A stretch of 64,000 nt of DNA, taken from assembly GCF_022539315.1 (NCBI RefSeq), contig NC_066315.1, positions 94,097,990-94,161,989 on the forward strand, read 5' to 3'. A program made the translations under genes and the position numbers. Below the pieces are notes generated by a model. That model searched no databases, was not told the DNA's origin, and saw only the letters and a list, made by a program, of their open reading frames with translations. Positions 1 to 13,305 of the stretch are shown in pieces. The stretch is from Serinus canaria. Taxonomy: Eukaryota; Chordata; Aves; Passeriformes; Fringillidae. Position 1 is the stretch's first letter. Each line of letters begins with the position of its first letter.

Positions 1-3000
1 AACTTTAGCCTTCAATGAAATCTTCAACTTTGTCAAGTACATTGTGAGGGGAAAAACTGATAAATTAAATCTATTTCTGACTCTTCTGTTATGTGCTTTG
101 GTGCTTTACTATGAAGAGGTGACTGTTTTTACTGCTGAATACAAGATAACTACAAGTTTGTATTTTGTGGTGAACATTTTTAGTCATATGTAAATGATCA
201 TGAATAAAAGTTTAATTGGTTACATCTGCTGGCTCAAACACCTTCATTTCCAAATTCTTTGGAGGCCTTGGAAGGGACCGTCCTATTGGGGTACTTCTCA
301 GAAGTGCACTCACAGTAGCTCCCATTACCTTCACATCAAGCACTAACTTCTGTCCATGTTTGTCCATGGCTTTCCCTCTGAATGTGGTGAAACAGAGTTT
401 AAAACTTCAGGCTTTATTCAAGTTTTATAGATAACCTTTAAAAAGGATGTAATAACTTAGATTTAGTATTTAGAATCACAAATTAAACTTAATTTTTAAA
501 ACAACACTTGAGCCCGCATATGTAGCAAGGCAAAAAAGAAGGGGCAACTAGAAAGCTCAGCTTTCCCCCTTCAACAATTTCAGACAGATGAGTCTGTCCA
601 CATCAGTAGATAGAGCAGTGCAATTAAAGTGGATCTGTAAGGTGAAACACTAGCTCTGGAATGTTTTTGTCCCATGCTGTGTATGTTGGAGTTTTAATAT
701 GGTGTAGCTCTATTTCAGTCCTGTGTACTGGATATTTATGCAAGTCCCTAGAGTAGCTATGGAAGCTCAGTCCCATCTAAAAGTATTCCAGCTAGCATGT
801 GCAGGGAATTTCCACAATGTGAACCATGGTGAGTACAGATAAGTAGGCAGTGCTTCAATAACTGATAGAAGTAAAAATGCTAATGTAGATGTGCACTCCC
901 CTCCAATTGTGTGGCTACAAGTTGTTCCTTAGAGATACACATTTCTTTTGGGTTTTAAAATTTAAATGGAGATAGAGCTAAACTAGAAAAATGGTCAGGC
1001 TTATTTTCCTTTTTAATACTCTTCAGGTTAGATCTGCTTTCCTCAGGGGTGTTAGAGATGATTATAGCTTTTGAGTATGAATAGGAGAAGAGGAAATATA
1101 TATGGGTGTGGTGGGGAATGAATCACTGTGCAATTGTAAAAGAAGTGAATTAAGAGTAGTCAATATTTTCACAGTTTGACAGCGAAAAGAAAATAACTGA
1201 CAGTCTGCTTTCTTCTCAGAACAAAATCCTTTGTCCACAGATCAAAGACAAGTCTGAAAGTATTTGCTCTAATTATCTGATAATAAATACAATTTTTTTT
1301 AAAGAGGCTGGCTTTAATGATTGATGCTTTAAATCAGATTTCTTACTGTCTACTTGCACAACCTTGTAATGTTTACACTGCCTTAAATTATTTGGGATTT
1401 GCGTTTTTGGCCTTTATTTGCCTGTCCTCTGTTCACAAGAATGCACAGTGATGGTGAGCTCCCCCTTAAATGGAGATGGCCTTGGCTGCTTCTTGGTGTC
1501 TGTGGAGTAAAGCCAGCACAGCTTGTTCACTTGCTCCCTGTGAGATGACAAGGGAAAAACAGTGCTGTTCCTTTCTCTGGCTTCCTTGCTCCGTCTCGCT
1601 GTCTGATGCCTTTCCGTAGCTGTCATGCTGTAGTCAGGATTTTGCAGAATGCTAGAGGGAAGCTGGTAAGGGGGTGAAAACTAGGCAAGCTAGACAAGTT
1701 TTCTCCAGAGACAAAAAAATGCAAAGGTGCTATTTTTTATTTTCTGTATGTTTGACTACTGAGGGTAAAACAGTCTTTATTAATTCATGGGCATTTGAAG
1801 GAAAACTTCCTGTATTTTCTGCAAGGCTGCCAATGACTTAACTGAACCTCAATGGGAATGAATGAGCTATATTAGTGAGCACAAAACATACAGAGTATTA
1901 ACAGTATTACAGCATTTTTTTTTAATATAGAAAAGGATTTCAGAATTGGCATAGAAGGAACAAGAAGCAGGAGGAAACTCATGCTCCTCTATGCTTAGCT
2001 CTAATGCCTGTCCACATCTATGGTGAAGCTAGTAACTGATGGATGATATATTTGAATTCTACTTTCATACTTCATTACATTCCTTCCGGTGATTTATTCG
2101 TTATGTGTTGAAATATTTTGAGGTTTTAAGTAGGTGGGCAGACAAGCACATGAATTAATGAGAAAATGTTGGAACATTGGATCTTGGTAGATGATTAATG
2201 CTGGATTTTCTATTCTTTCTAAAAACTAGTTAGACTTGTTCTTAATCTTATATGTAGGAGTGTGCATAAAGCAATCCTTGACATTTTCTTTGCAAATTTT
2301 TTAAAAGTGGGGACATAAAATGTGACTTTCTAAAACTGGGAACATGCAATGGTCCATAGTGATTCTGCTGAAACAAAGCTCAGAATAAACACAGTTGCAC
2401 TGCAGTCTCATCTGTAAGGGAGTAGATTTTTACTTTTATCCTGTGTAGTATAATTCCTGTGCCTATACTTAAACAGTTTTCTGCACTCAGGGAGACACAG
2501 CCTAAGTACTGCCCGTGGCTGTCAGTTGTGCTCACTCAAAGTGGCACTGTCAGTCTAAAAGAGTTAGGCACAGGAAAGCCTCAGGGAAGGTTTTTTGGTG
2601 TTTCTGGAGAGAACACCAGAGAGCTCCTGCAGACTTCCAGAGTCCCGGAACTGTGCCCAGTAGCACAACAATCACAGAAATTTTTGCTTTTTCCCCAAAC
2701 CCTGGTGTGTGGGTAAACCTGATTGATCCTATTGCAGGGTGAGAGCACTACTGTGTCTCTGGAGTCCCACATATTTAGGCCTTGGATAAAAACAGCCACA
2801 TACTGTTTGAAATTAATAGGTGTTTTACCTCTCAGCAGTGGGAAATGTGTTCTGGAAACTGCTTAAAGGTTTAGGATGGCATGAATAGAGAGAAAAAGGT
2901 AAACCAAGCAAGGGGTGTGCTTTCCTAAGTGACTTTTTTTCAAAAAGGAAATATTCTCCTGTCACAGATTTCTGAAGGCAGTTGATGCTTTTAGTATCAC

Positions 3001-6000
3001 TCGTCTCAACGTGGCTTGCAGAGATATCCATAAAAGGTGGTAGTGCTTGAGGATTGACATGAAAGAAGAGTTAAACCTGCTGCTTTACAAGCCTTAGAAG
3101 CAGGGTTCTAAGGTGGGCTGGTCCCTGAAAACAAAAAAAATATCCTTTCATTTGTAAGCTGAGTGGATTCACAGCTTGCATTTATTTGGATCCATTTTCA
3201 GAGTAGTGTTGCAGTTGATAACATTCTCTGTATCAGTCTGAGGAGGACAAGCTATTTAAAAACACTCAAGGGAAGTTTACATTTGAGCAGTCACGGCTTC
3301 TGGGGTCAGAATGAGAAAACCTTGTTTTATTTTTTAGGTGATTCTACTTTTTGATCCTCTGGAAGTCACAAAGACATTTGAGAATGCTAGTTTTTAAATA
3401 TTTTGTGGTCATGGTGAGATCTTCAGGCAGGAGGATATGGATGAACGAGTTACTAGAGTAGAAGCTGGGGTGTGCAACAGAGCTAACTAGCTGCTCTCAG
3501 GTAGCTCCTGGTGGTGGGCTGCTCTTAGTCTTGGTTGCATGCAAGATAATTTATTGCAAGATAATTTATTGAAGGCAAGACAATCACAGCCTTGAGAAGC
3601 TCAGCATCTATTGGATGTGCCAACCTGGGCAGACAAGATTATCCTGCCCCAAGGTCCCAGGAGAGTCTTGACCTGGGATTTTGTCTCAGATCACATATAA
3701 CACACATCTACAGGATCAGACTCTTCAAAACAAATTATGCTTTTTCATTTAGTAAATTGGTGTCTTCAAATAAGTGTCAGCAGGTGAGGAAGAGCAGGGA
3801 GGGTGGCTGAAGAGAAGAGAAACAGCCTGTGAAACAAGGACCATTGTCCACAATTTTCTTTCCAAGCTCTGTGCCCTAACTGCTAAGTGCAGAGATTTTT
3901 ACTCTCTCCTCTCTGCTGTGAATCCAGCATTGTTGTTTCTGCTGGAACGGATGGGCTGATTGCATATTTATCCTGGTTCTTGGACAAATTTTACAGCCTG
4001 GGCAGACTCTGGCCTAGTTTAGAGTGAGTTTGGATATGTCTGCATCATTCCTGTAGGCGTAACCTCACTGGTTTCTGCTGGGCCTCGCTTCTGGTTTGCA
4101 TGAGGCATGAGAATGCAGCTCCAGACTTGTCACACACTTTCATGTGGGAACCTTTCAGTTTGTTCTTGAAGTCATCACATGCTCATTATAAATCCCTTAA
4201 AAATAGATGGCCTTCCTACTTCCAACAACTCATATGCAAGTAAAAAGAATAAAGCAGCATAGGGTTAAAAAAACAAGTCACCAAACTACGTTCCTTTTGT
4301 GCTTTAGAAATTAACATATTTTAAATCCATTGTTGCAGGGACTTCACTCTCGTGTGTGAAAGAATTTTCTTTCTTAATCTGGGCAAACAGATTCTGATTT
4401 TGTTTGGAATGCTCAGGAGTTCCAGTAACACTGTCGAAAAGGGTGTCAGTAATGCAGCTTGCAAGCAAACAGATGAGCGTAAATTCCCTCATAAATACAA
4501 ATTTATACATCTGCTAGATTTTCTTCTGTTTACTAAGTAAACTAGCAGCACAATTAAACATCAGAAGTATGAAATGAATTAAGGCAAGAAGCTTTGTCTC
4601 AAAGCTAGGCAGGGACTGAGCCCCGGCATGTGAGCACTGTGAGGCACTGCAGCTGTGTGCTGTGCCGTGCTATTGAAAAGCAAGCCAGGGACTGTGTGTC
4701 AGCATCCTATTTCTTCTGGCACACAACACTCTGGCAATTCTGGGAAATGTCTTCTGGGAAATCTTCCCTTAATACTCTCATTTTGAATCCACTAGTACAA
4801 TGCTATTAGAAGGAAAAGGCTAAATTTACTTTAGTGCTTCTTTTATTAACACAATGAAAAAGGACTTACAGATTTTGAAAATGTCATACAAATATCATTA
4901 TTTCTATTATTCATTGGTTGTATCCTGGCTCAGTTGTTAACTCTGGAGGTCAGTGACTAGAAATATCATGAAGGAAACAGGATTTCCACAAAAATATATC
5001 TGAAGTACATAATAAATACACTTTCTCTATTTTTAATTTGAAACTTCAAAGAAACTTTAAACTCAGGCAACAGTGTTCATCTTAGAGACATCAACCCCAT
5101 CCATGCAACAAAGTGCCATCAAAATGCCCTGAAAAGAACAGTCTTCTTCCAGAAACACTTTTGCTTAGATATATGTACTTTTAGCATCTTGTTTCATAAA
5201 TCAGTCATGTGTAGGCCACAAATCCTTGTAGGATGTGTAGGCCACAAGCAGCTGCTCAGGATTTGACAAATTTTGTCTCCTATGTGTAGAACAAAGTTAG
5301 CCTATCTTTATCAATGTGTTACACTATAGGCAGCATAAACAGAAAATAGTATCAAACCAAGTTTTGGTGGCTTTTGTTTAGGTGGCTCAGACCTTAGTGT
5401 GTATATATATACACCACATACCTTGGTTATCATCCACCTCCCAGTTCCTCCATTTAATGAAATAGTGTGAGCCTTCTTTTTACAATTTCATGTGCCCAAG
5501 TCAGAGTATATGCATTTTATATCTCTGCCCTAGTAATAAAAATTTCATGGGGTACATTTTATGACTTTGCAAGGTGAGAATTTGGTTTGATTTCCACTCT
5601 AAAGACTAAAGGAAGGTTTGCCAGCACTTCAAATACTGAGCTTTGCATCCAAAAGGTCCTCTAGTTTTGAATTATATTATGAGTTAACATGTCACCAGGC
5701 ACTTCAGCAATTAGAATTAGGATAGCAAAATAGAAAAGTGCATGGGACTCACCAGGGCTCTTTAAATTGCTGGGAATAGAAAAAAAAAATAAGGAAGGCA
5801 AGTGCAATTTTAACAGTTTTTAATTGGTGAAATGAAAGCAAGTTTTGCTCCAGGCTATGGGCATCAAAGACAAAAATCACGGATTTGAAAAGTCTTAGAA
5901 ACTCTTCTCAATAAATAGGAATTGCTTTTTTATGCCACTTTATACGTGCCCTGCAACATTTCACTAGTGCTGATTTTCAGTTGCAGAGGGTCTCTGAAGT

Positions 6001-9000
6001 TACCTTTGGGCAGTGACAGTCCTCCTGTCTGTCTGCTCCCTCCCGTGTTGCTCCTGTACTGAGCTAAGCTGCCATGCTGATGCTGCTGCAGCCTCCTCAG
6101 ACAGCACAGTGCATCCTCATGCTGAGCATTTTGGCAGTGCTTCGTTGCATTGAGCAGGATGGGCCCTCTGAAATGGGCACCATTGGCTCAGTTTAAAGAT
6201 ATTTTGTACCAGTGAAACTGCTTTCACGAGACACCTTGTGCTGGCCACCTTCACTCCCTTCTTCCATTAATGCTCCAGCCTTCTTGAGACCTAGTGCCAA
6301 GGTAGCTGCACTTCTTGGAGGCACAGACATAAAAGAGAGGCAGTATTTATTAGAAACACTTGAGCAAAGTAAACAGATTCACTGAGCTAAAGGTTACTTA
6401 ATGCCAAAGCCTAGTTGTATTATTGTTCTGTGCTGCTGCAATCTTGCTGCCTATATGGAGATATATGTAAACAACTGAAAAAGGCTCTCATTATAAATCA
6501 AATTCTCAGACTTAGCTGCTCATCTCTGGATACTGAGAACTGAACAGTTTGTTTTGTTTTGAAAACTTCTGGTCACACTTTTACTTAAGAATGATTAGCT
6601 CTCTCCCACTTTCTTTTGAGTCCTTAATGCCTTCTCCTGTGGAGCAAAACCTGCGTCTGGGTTTTGCAGCTGTGCCAAAATCCAGTCAAGACAAAGAACT
6701 CAGCCCAAACATAGTGCTGTTCTGTTGCCAGACAATGTGAGCAGTAAGGAACAAAAGGTTTTCTAAGAGGTTGAGCTGATTCATAATTTTTTTCCTTCAC
6801 ATCTATACCATATGGAATTACACAGCTTTTGTGAGTTCTGCTGCAGTGTTTTCTTCTTTCAAAGCTTTTCTGTCCCCAGCAGGGTGATGCAGAGCATGCC
6901 ATGGGCAGGGGCAGCTGGGGGATCTGTATAAACATCCCACTCAGTCCCACTTCCCCAGTTTTGCTGTGCCTTTAATGGAAAGTTAGGCAGAGGAGAAGGA
7001 AACTGCCATTAACAAATATCGGTCCGAATGCTTCTCGACCATAAGTTCAGGCTAATTCCCCCTGACCTTGCTGAAATAACAGGGCTCTGAGCCATGGAGG
7101 GGCTTGGTCTTTTTCCAGGGGAGGTTTTGGAAGATGCTTACATTCCTAGTGGATTTTATTGTTTTTAAGTAGTCGCGGTTCAGAGGAGGAAAAAGTGCTG
7201 CACAGCCACCACAGAAGATTCCTATCATGTATTGTGTGTTTTCACAATGCTTGCCAGCCCTGGTGTGTTGGCTGAAGGCATTCACTGACTCCTCTGTGGC
7301 CAAGGGACTGAAAGCTACAGCTGAAGGTTTTTAAACAGACCTGGCTGTAGCGGGTTGGGTCACAAGGGTGATGGCTCAGGGCTGCCTCCTGTGCGTCCCT
7401 AACTCTTCCTTTCCTGCCAGTGTGGCTTGATTTGCAAGACTCCTTCCACAGGCACCTCTGAAGGCTGCTAAGCTCTCAGAGCAAACAGTTCCCTGAGGGC
7501 TTTGCAGGGTTCTTTTGAAGATGAGCCAGGATCAGCTGTGTCAGGCAAGTAGATGTTAATGAGGAGGGATTCAGTGACCTTAGAAGCTGGGCATCACGAA
7601 GTTGGGCTAAGGGAACACATGCTGGGATCCTTGCAGGAGTCTTGTTAAGTTGATTAACAGTCAGAAGGGTTTTTTGTGGGATGAGGAATATAGTTATGTC
7701 AGGCTGTGGGCTTAACTGCAGAGAATAATGAAACTAACACTGTGAATCACAGTAGAGTTGTCTTTTCCTCTGTAAAAAATTACTCTTTACTAAAACATTT
7801 AATGATAAAAAAGAGTGGAAAAACCCCTTAGGATCTATTTTTTTCAGTGTAATGATGGGTCAAAAAACATTTTAATCTTAGGAAATGATTTTTAAACCTG
7901 GAGAGTATAAACAGAAAAGAATATAAGGTGATTGATCTTTTTTTAAGTAAGCATGGTCTTTACATTTGATTTTGATTTTGTTTTAAAAAGAGAAGAAATC
8001 ATAAGAAATTTTTCCCTCCTACATGTTCAGTAAATTTTTTAACTCAGTGTCTATGTGCTGAATAATTTTCATATAAATACAAGTGGAAAAGGCTTTGTTC
8101 TTGTTGTCTTTTCTATCTTTTGTCACCACAAAACTTGGATAAAGCTCTTATCCTTTCTCTATCCCTGCACTAGTGGCAACAATCAATCTTTTTATGGTTA
8201 TCCAGGCAGTTTAATTTATCTTTCCTGTCCTTCCCAGTTGCCCAAGAAGACCAATAATCTTTTGTTTACTTGAACTTTGTGTCCTTCTGGACTATGTGAA
8301 GGCAACAGTCTCGGGACAGAGTCCAAGGCAAAAGAGTTAAATTGACCCTGTTGCATGACAACCCCTTTCAGAAGTTCACAGCCTAATTAACTATTTCTGT
8401 TGCCTAAGACCCATTGTCAAGCTCCAGTATCCAAACTGGAAGGAAAAATGTTCAGAGTAATGTATTCCTTCAGACCAAAGCCAAGTTCAGAGACAACAGA
8501 GAGTAGGAAGCCCAAAGGAAAACTGAGACTGCTTTGGGGACAGTGAGCAGTTTTGGGGTCTCCACAGGGAGCCTCTCTCCATTTCCCTGCCTGTTGGCCC
8601 AGCATCAGACTTTACTAAGCCTCCAAGCCTCCAGATTTAGGCAGAAGCAGTGGAGCAGCTGGGAAGCTGTTGAAGTGCTGGTGGTACCAGTTGGACCCAG
8701 CTCCAGTAGGCTGGAGCTACTCACAGGTGTCTGCAAGCCTGGGCCATCATCCAGGCCCACAACCTGGCCACAGCTGGAATTTGGGATATACTAAGGCAAA
8801 TGATATGTTAAAAAAGGTGCAAGTGTTGCTGAGCTTTGCCTTTGCACAGGATCATTGAACAGGGATCAGTGCTTTTATTGGAGTTGGGGATACATGCAAA
8901 GACGTGTACCAGATGTGGAGGGATTACAGTGAATGACATGGGTTTAGCTCAGCCACACCTGACAGCCCTTTTACAACCCAAGTTCTTCTGGAAAAACTCT

Positions 9001-12000
9001 CCAAACCTGAACTATGAATCCAACCTTAAACCAAGTCTCTGACTCCAGCTTTAGCCAAAAATTTAGCATTAGTGTAACTGAAGTCTTCTCAGATTGATAG
9101 AAAAGTTGTTATTCTGCAGGTTAATTTGTTTCTTTGTTTTTCAAAATTATTTATAGAAAGCCTCAGTAATAATAACAGTACAGTCAAAACTATTATGCAG
9201 ACATGCTGTAGGCTCTCCCCCTTTCCTCTGGTGTCCCACTCACCCTTCCACTGTTCCTCTGGGCCAATGGCTTCAGCCTGGGGGGAGTGGCTATGGCCAG
9301 CCAACAGCATTCAGAATTCTTCAGCGGGATAAATATGGTGAGGGTGGTGGTGGTTTCTTCCTTCTCCTCTAGGTTCCATTTAAGGTCATGCTCATATTTC
9401 CCAACACCTTTTGTGCTTTTTTTCTTCCTTCATTGGTCTGAAGTTTGATGTTGCATCTGAATTTACTATATATGGTACATTTTAGCTATGTTAAAGACTT
9501 GTTATTTTCTTTTTTTTTTTTTTTAATAAATTTTCATTACTCCTAAGATGGGTTTTTTTCAGCTTCCAGGTCAGCACTTCTGTTGCTCCCCACTGGTGTA
9601 CTAGTTATAGCCCTGCAGTGCTCAGCATCAGCCCATGCCCTGTCCCCAATATCCTGTGCCTGTGCTCCTCTACAGCACCCCTTAGGAGCCCACCTTTGCA
9701 GCCTTTTCTCTCAAACCAGGCCTGCATTGCATCATTCTGCTAAGACTGTAAAAGTTTCACTCTGCACACAAGAGCTGCAGGTTGCTACTCTGTGTATAGA
9801 AGCCGTGGTTATGCCCTTGGAAGGCAAGCAGTGCAAGCTCAGTGCAGCTACTTGGTCATCAGAAAAATGGCTGTAAAAGCAACAAATCAAACCAAGGAAA
9901 AGGAAAGCCTCATGCAGGTCTAGGCAAATTCAGGCAAAGCAAAACTTCCATCCCAAAGCTCTACAGAGCCAAAGCAAAGCCTTGTGTCCTGTTACCTGCA
10001 GGAGCTGTGCTGGCTTTAAGGGGCTGCAGCCTGCAGGGTGTGCTGGACAACCCATTTCTTAAACCTGGGTACTCATGCTGTCCTGAAAAAATATCCCAAA
10101 CCTAATCCTGGTCTAGGCATCCTGTGTAGCCTTAAGTGGTGAAATATTTTGATACTAATTACAGAGAGCAGGCCACAGTTCAGCCCAGCGAACCCTGGCC
10201 AGCTCAGTCACTTCCTGCACTGGGCTTTGCAGGGTCTGACACCCAGCTTAAGCCCATGGCTCCAATGCACGTATTCTCAGGTTCTTCCTGGAGCTCCACC
10301 ATGCTCTTGGGATGAGCCCCTGGTCGAGCAAACCTTTCCCCATGGGATGGTTGGTGTGGGAGCCCTCACTAGAGAGTGAGTCCTGGCTTGTCCAGAGCCC
10401 CCGTAGGTGCCAGCCTGCTGGGCAACCCCCGGTGCCTCCTCAGCAGCCTCGAGTTCTGGCTCTGTAAGCTCATCCCTTGTCCTGTCCTTGGCACTGGGGC
10501 AGTGCTCTCCCATCGTGGGGGAGGCCCTGCCTGAAGCCAAACCTTCACTCCAGCCTCAGGTCCTTACTTAAAGGAGGTCCTTACCCCAACCCTTTTGGCT
10601 CTCCTGTGTCAGGAGCCACCAAATCGTGGTGTCCTCAAAGAGAGGCAGAGAGGGCTGGAGCTGTTTTGAAAAATGCTGGCCTCTGTCAGAGGTAGCAAGA
10701 TGAGTTTTTCTCTGGTAATACCAGATAATGCTCTTTTCTCTCTGTTTTGGTCCAAGTTCAGCATGGGTCATGTGCCGGGATCCCCTTGCCATGTCGACTT
10801 TGTAAAGAAGCATGCCATCCTTTCAAGATTTGATGACCAAGTTTTTGCAGACAGTAAATTTTAATATGGTTGGGCAAGAGGGAAAAATTCATTAATTTCA
10901 TAACAATCTTAGCTATTGTTTCAGTAACTTGTATTTTTAACTTTATCCCATTTCATTTCTTGATCAACCCAATTTCTAAGTGGGGGATATTTTGGTAAGA
11001 TTGTGACTGATGCTGCATTTGTGGTTTTAGCCTTAGGAAGCTAGAGGCTGAGCACAGGACAAATGCTTTGGTGGGTCATAGCTGAATTCTGATGGCCCAA
11101 GAGGAAAATGGAGTGCAAACAGCTTTGTTTGAGGACAGTATGGCACAGACTGAGCTAAGGCTAGGCTTAGGTTCAGATGAAGGGCTGCCTTTATTCAGGT
11201 AAATAAGAAATGAGGCCTTGTTAAAGCTCAGATGTAGGATCAGGCTTCTCAGTGCAGTGATGTGTTGATGTGCTGATATTCCGTCTGGAAGGCAGGACAG
11301 GAGGAGCTGATTGCAATTCCAGTCCACAAGAGGCCCAGGGTAGCAGAGAGAAGCCAGCTGGGGTTACAGGAGTGACTTCCCTGATTTGTGGTCATCTCAT
11401 CATGAAGCTGTCTCACTTGGCCACTGCTCCATGGAGAGAGCATGGAGTGAGCACTCCATGGAGTGCTGTGTCAGGGGGAAGTGACCTCCTTGGATATGCT
11501 CATTCTCTGCAGGCAGTCTGGCTGCTGCTGTGGGTGTAGCGCAACACACAACCCCTGAGATGAACAGAGCTGCCTGGACTAGGTCTGTGCAGTGGGGGCC
11601 TGGGCCTTGATCCTGTTTTATTTCCTGCTGCTGATGTGCTGTTGCTGAGGGTATAAGAAGCTAGACAAAAGTATTGCCCAATGTCCAAAACTAAAGGTCC
11701 TAAAACCCATCCCTAAGTGCTGCCTCTAAGTATCCACAATAAACCTTTCCCATCTGACTTTAGTTTTCTGAATGACTGCAGTAGCATCTATACGTGTTTC
11801 CAGAGAATTCCCAGGAATTACTCAGTCTGAGCAGATTGACACCTTGGTTATAGGGACTGTAAAATAGATGTTCTTCTGCATAAAGTCCCTGAGGGCATGA
11901 TCTGGAATAGCCTTGGTATAAACTCGGCTGAACTTGGGATACACTTGGCTGAACTTGGTTCAAACTTGGCTGAACCTTTCTTCTAAGAGATGAGAGGCAG

Positions 12001-13243
12001 GTAAAGGGAGGAGAAATCTGAGGAAATCCTTCATTTGGGGAAAAAATGCTCTAAAGCATACTGCTGATCCTAATAGCTCTGAAAGATAGGGACTGGTGGG
12101 TTTATCTCCCTTCTGCTGGAGGTGTCAGCTTTGTGCCATGTTGGTATATAACCCAGTTTACTAAGCAGCACATTAGTACAAGACCATCTTCATAGGTGAG
12201 AATTTTGCAGTGGCATCCATGACTGTGATGGATGAAGAACAGAGACAGGACAATGCCTCCAGCAATCTTCACTGGTGAACTATCCACCTTTAGCAGGATA
12301 AAGAACATCTGAAATGAGTTTGACATAAGTTACAGCAGTCTTTGTTTTCCAGTCTCATCCTATATTTTACTTGGATCCTACCTGTCTGAAAAAATTAGCA
12401 TAACTATTCAATATTTAGTGTGTTTAAAACATTGTCTGTGCTAGTTTTTTCTCAAAACAATTATATTTTTAAGTAATTATATTTTTTAATGTAAAGTACC
12501 AACATTTTGCATAGCTTTCCAAAATAAATGTGCAACTGGTCAAATGCCTCATTTTGAAACTTACCTTGAAACAAACATATATTTTCACTAATTGATTTTA
12601 TTGGTTTGCTTACTGATAACTCTGAGGTGGTGGAAAAGACTTTTTTCCCCAGGTAATTTATTAAAAAGCCTAACTAATTACATTTATAGCTCTCTGAAAA
12701 GGTTTCATCATTGAAAAAGTGCAGAAGAGTTCAGTCCTGCCAATAAAACTTTGGACTGTTTGATTGCCAGAATCTATTAATCAGTAAAAGAAGTGTTTTA
12801 GCTTCTGTCGGTGAGAGAGAACCTAAAAGGAAATGTCTTGATGCAATTTTAAGTTTAACCCTTAAATTGCCAACAATGTAATTAATTTTTCCCCCAAGGG
12901 GAAAAATACCTATGATTTTTATGATATTAGGGAGAGAATAAAACACTGGAATTGAAAAAGCAAAATTAATCATCAGAGCAGTAGGTCATAATTGAAGTCC
13001 AGGTCTGGGTCTAGTGAATGGAATGAAGTGTTTATGCTTTTACATGATCCCCTCCACTAGTGTCCTTAATTTATTTTGCAGATAAACCCCAAAAGCTCAA
13101 GTCCTTGAGCTGTCTTTATTCCAGATCTAAGCCACTTGTTTGTTATGGAAAGAGCATATATCTCCATCCTTGGAGATAATCAGAACTTGACTAACATGAC
13201 CCTGAGCGATCCCATCTAATTTTAACACTGACTCTAACTTCAA
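1..13243. other. Intergenic DNA without recognised genes
   Basis: AT-rich sequence, dense in stops in all frames, with no exon that I can attach to a protein family. Small features are a 15-bp tandem duplication (GCAAGATAATTTATT, 3541-3570), a direct repeat of GTGTAGGCCACAA at about 5,209-5,250, a TA palindrome at 5,399-5,414, and a TGGCTGAACTTGG-type tandem repeat at 11,911-11,976. GC-richer patches at about 8,500-8,800 and 10,150-10,700 could be old retrotransposed or repeat DNA but are not identified. By synteny the next gene leftward should be CYB5A; none of its exons was found. Confidence 0.6.
11911..11976. repeat. Short degenerate tandem repeat (about 20-bp unit)
   Basis: Three copies of a unit containing CTYGGCTGAACYTG occur in a row. 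The repeat produces a repetitive SQVQPS-type peptide on the minus strand that has no coding support. Confidence 0.7.
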
Positions 13244-13305
13244 GGTTGGCCCTGCTTTGAGCAGGGATCAGACTAGATGAGATCAGGAGGATCCTTCTCA
13301 CTGAG
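13244..13305 (+). mobile_element. CR1 3' terminal fragment (short, old)
   Basis: CCCTGCTTTGAGCAGGGATC, then AGACTAGATGAGATC and a CTTCTCA end, resembles the CR1 3' UTR (GGGxTxGACTAGATGACCTCCAGAGGTCCCTTCC). It is short and diverged, so the call is moderate. Confidence 0.55.

Noticed and set aside
195..230. AATAAA-containing stretch near the left edge as a possible CYB5A 3' end
   Set aside because: No coding sequence precedes it in the window, and single AATAAA hexamers are common in AT-rich DNA.
10277..10695. GC-richer patch with overlapping frames at about 10.2-10.7 kb
   Set aside because: I could not connect either strand to a known protein or repeat, and no splice-bounded exon structure is apparent.
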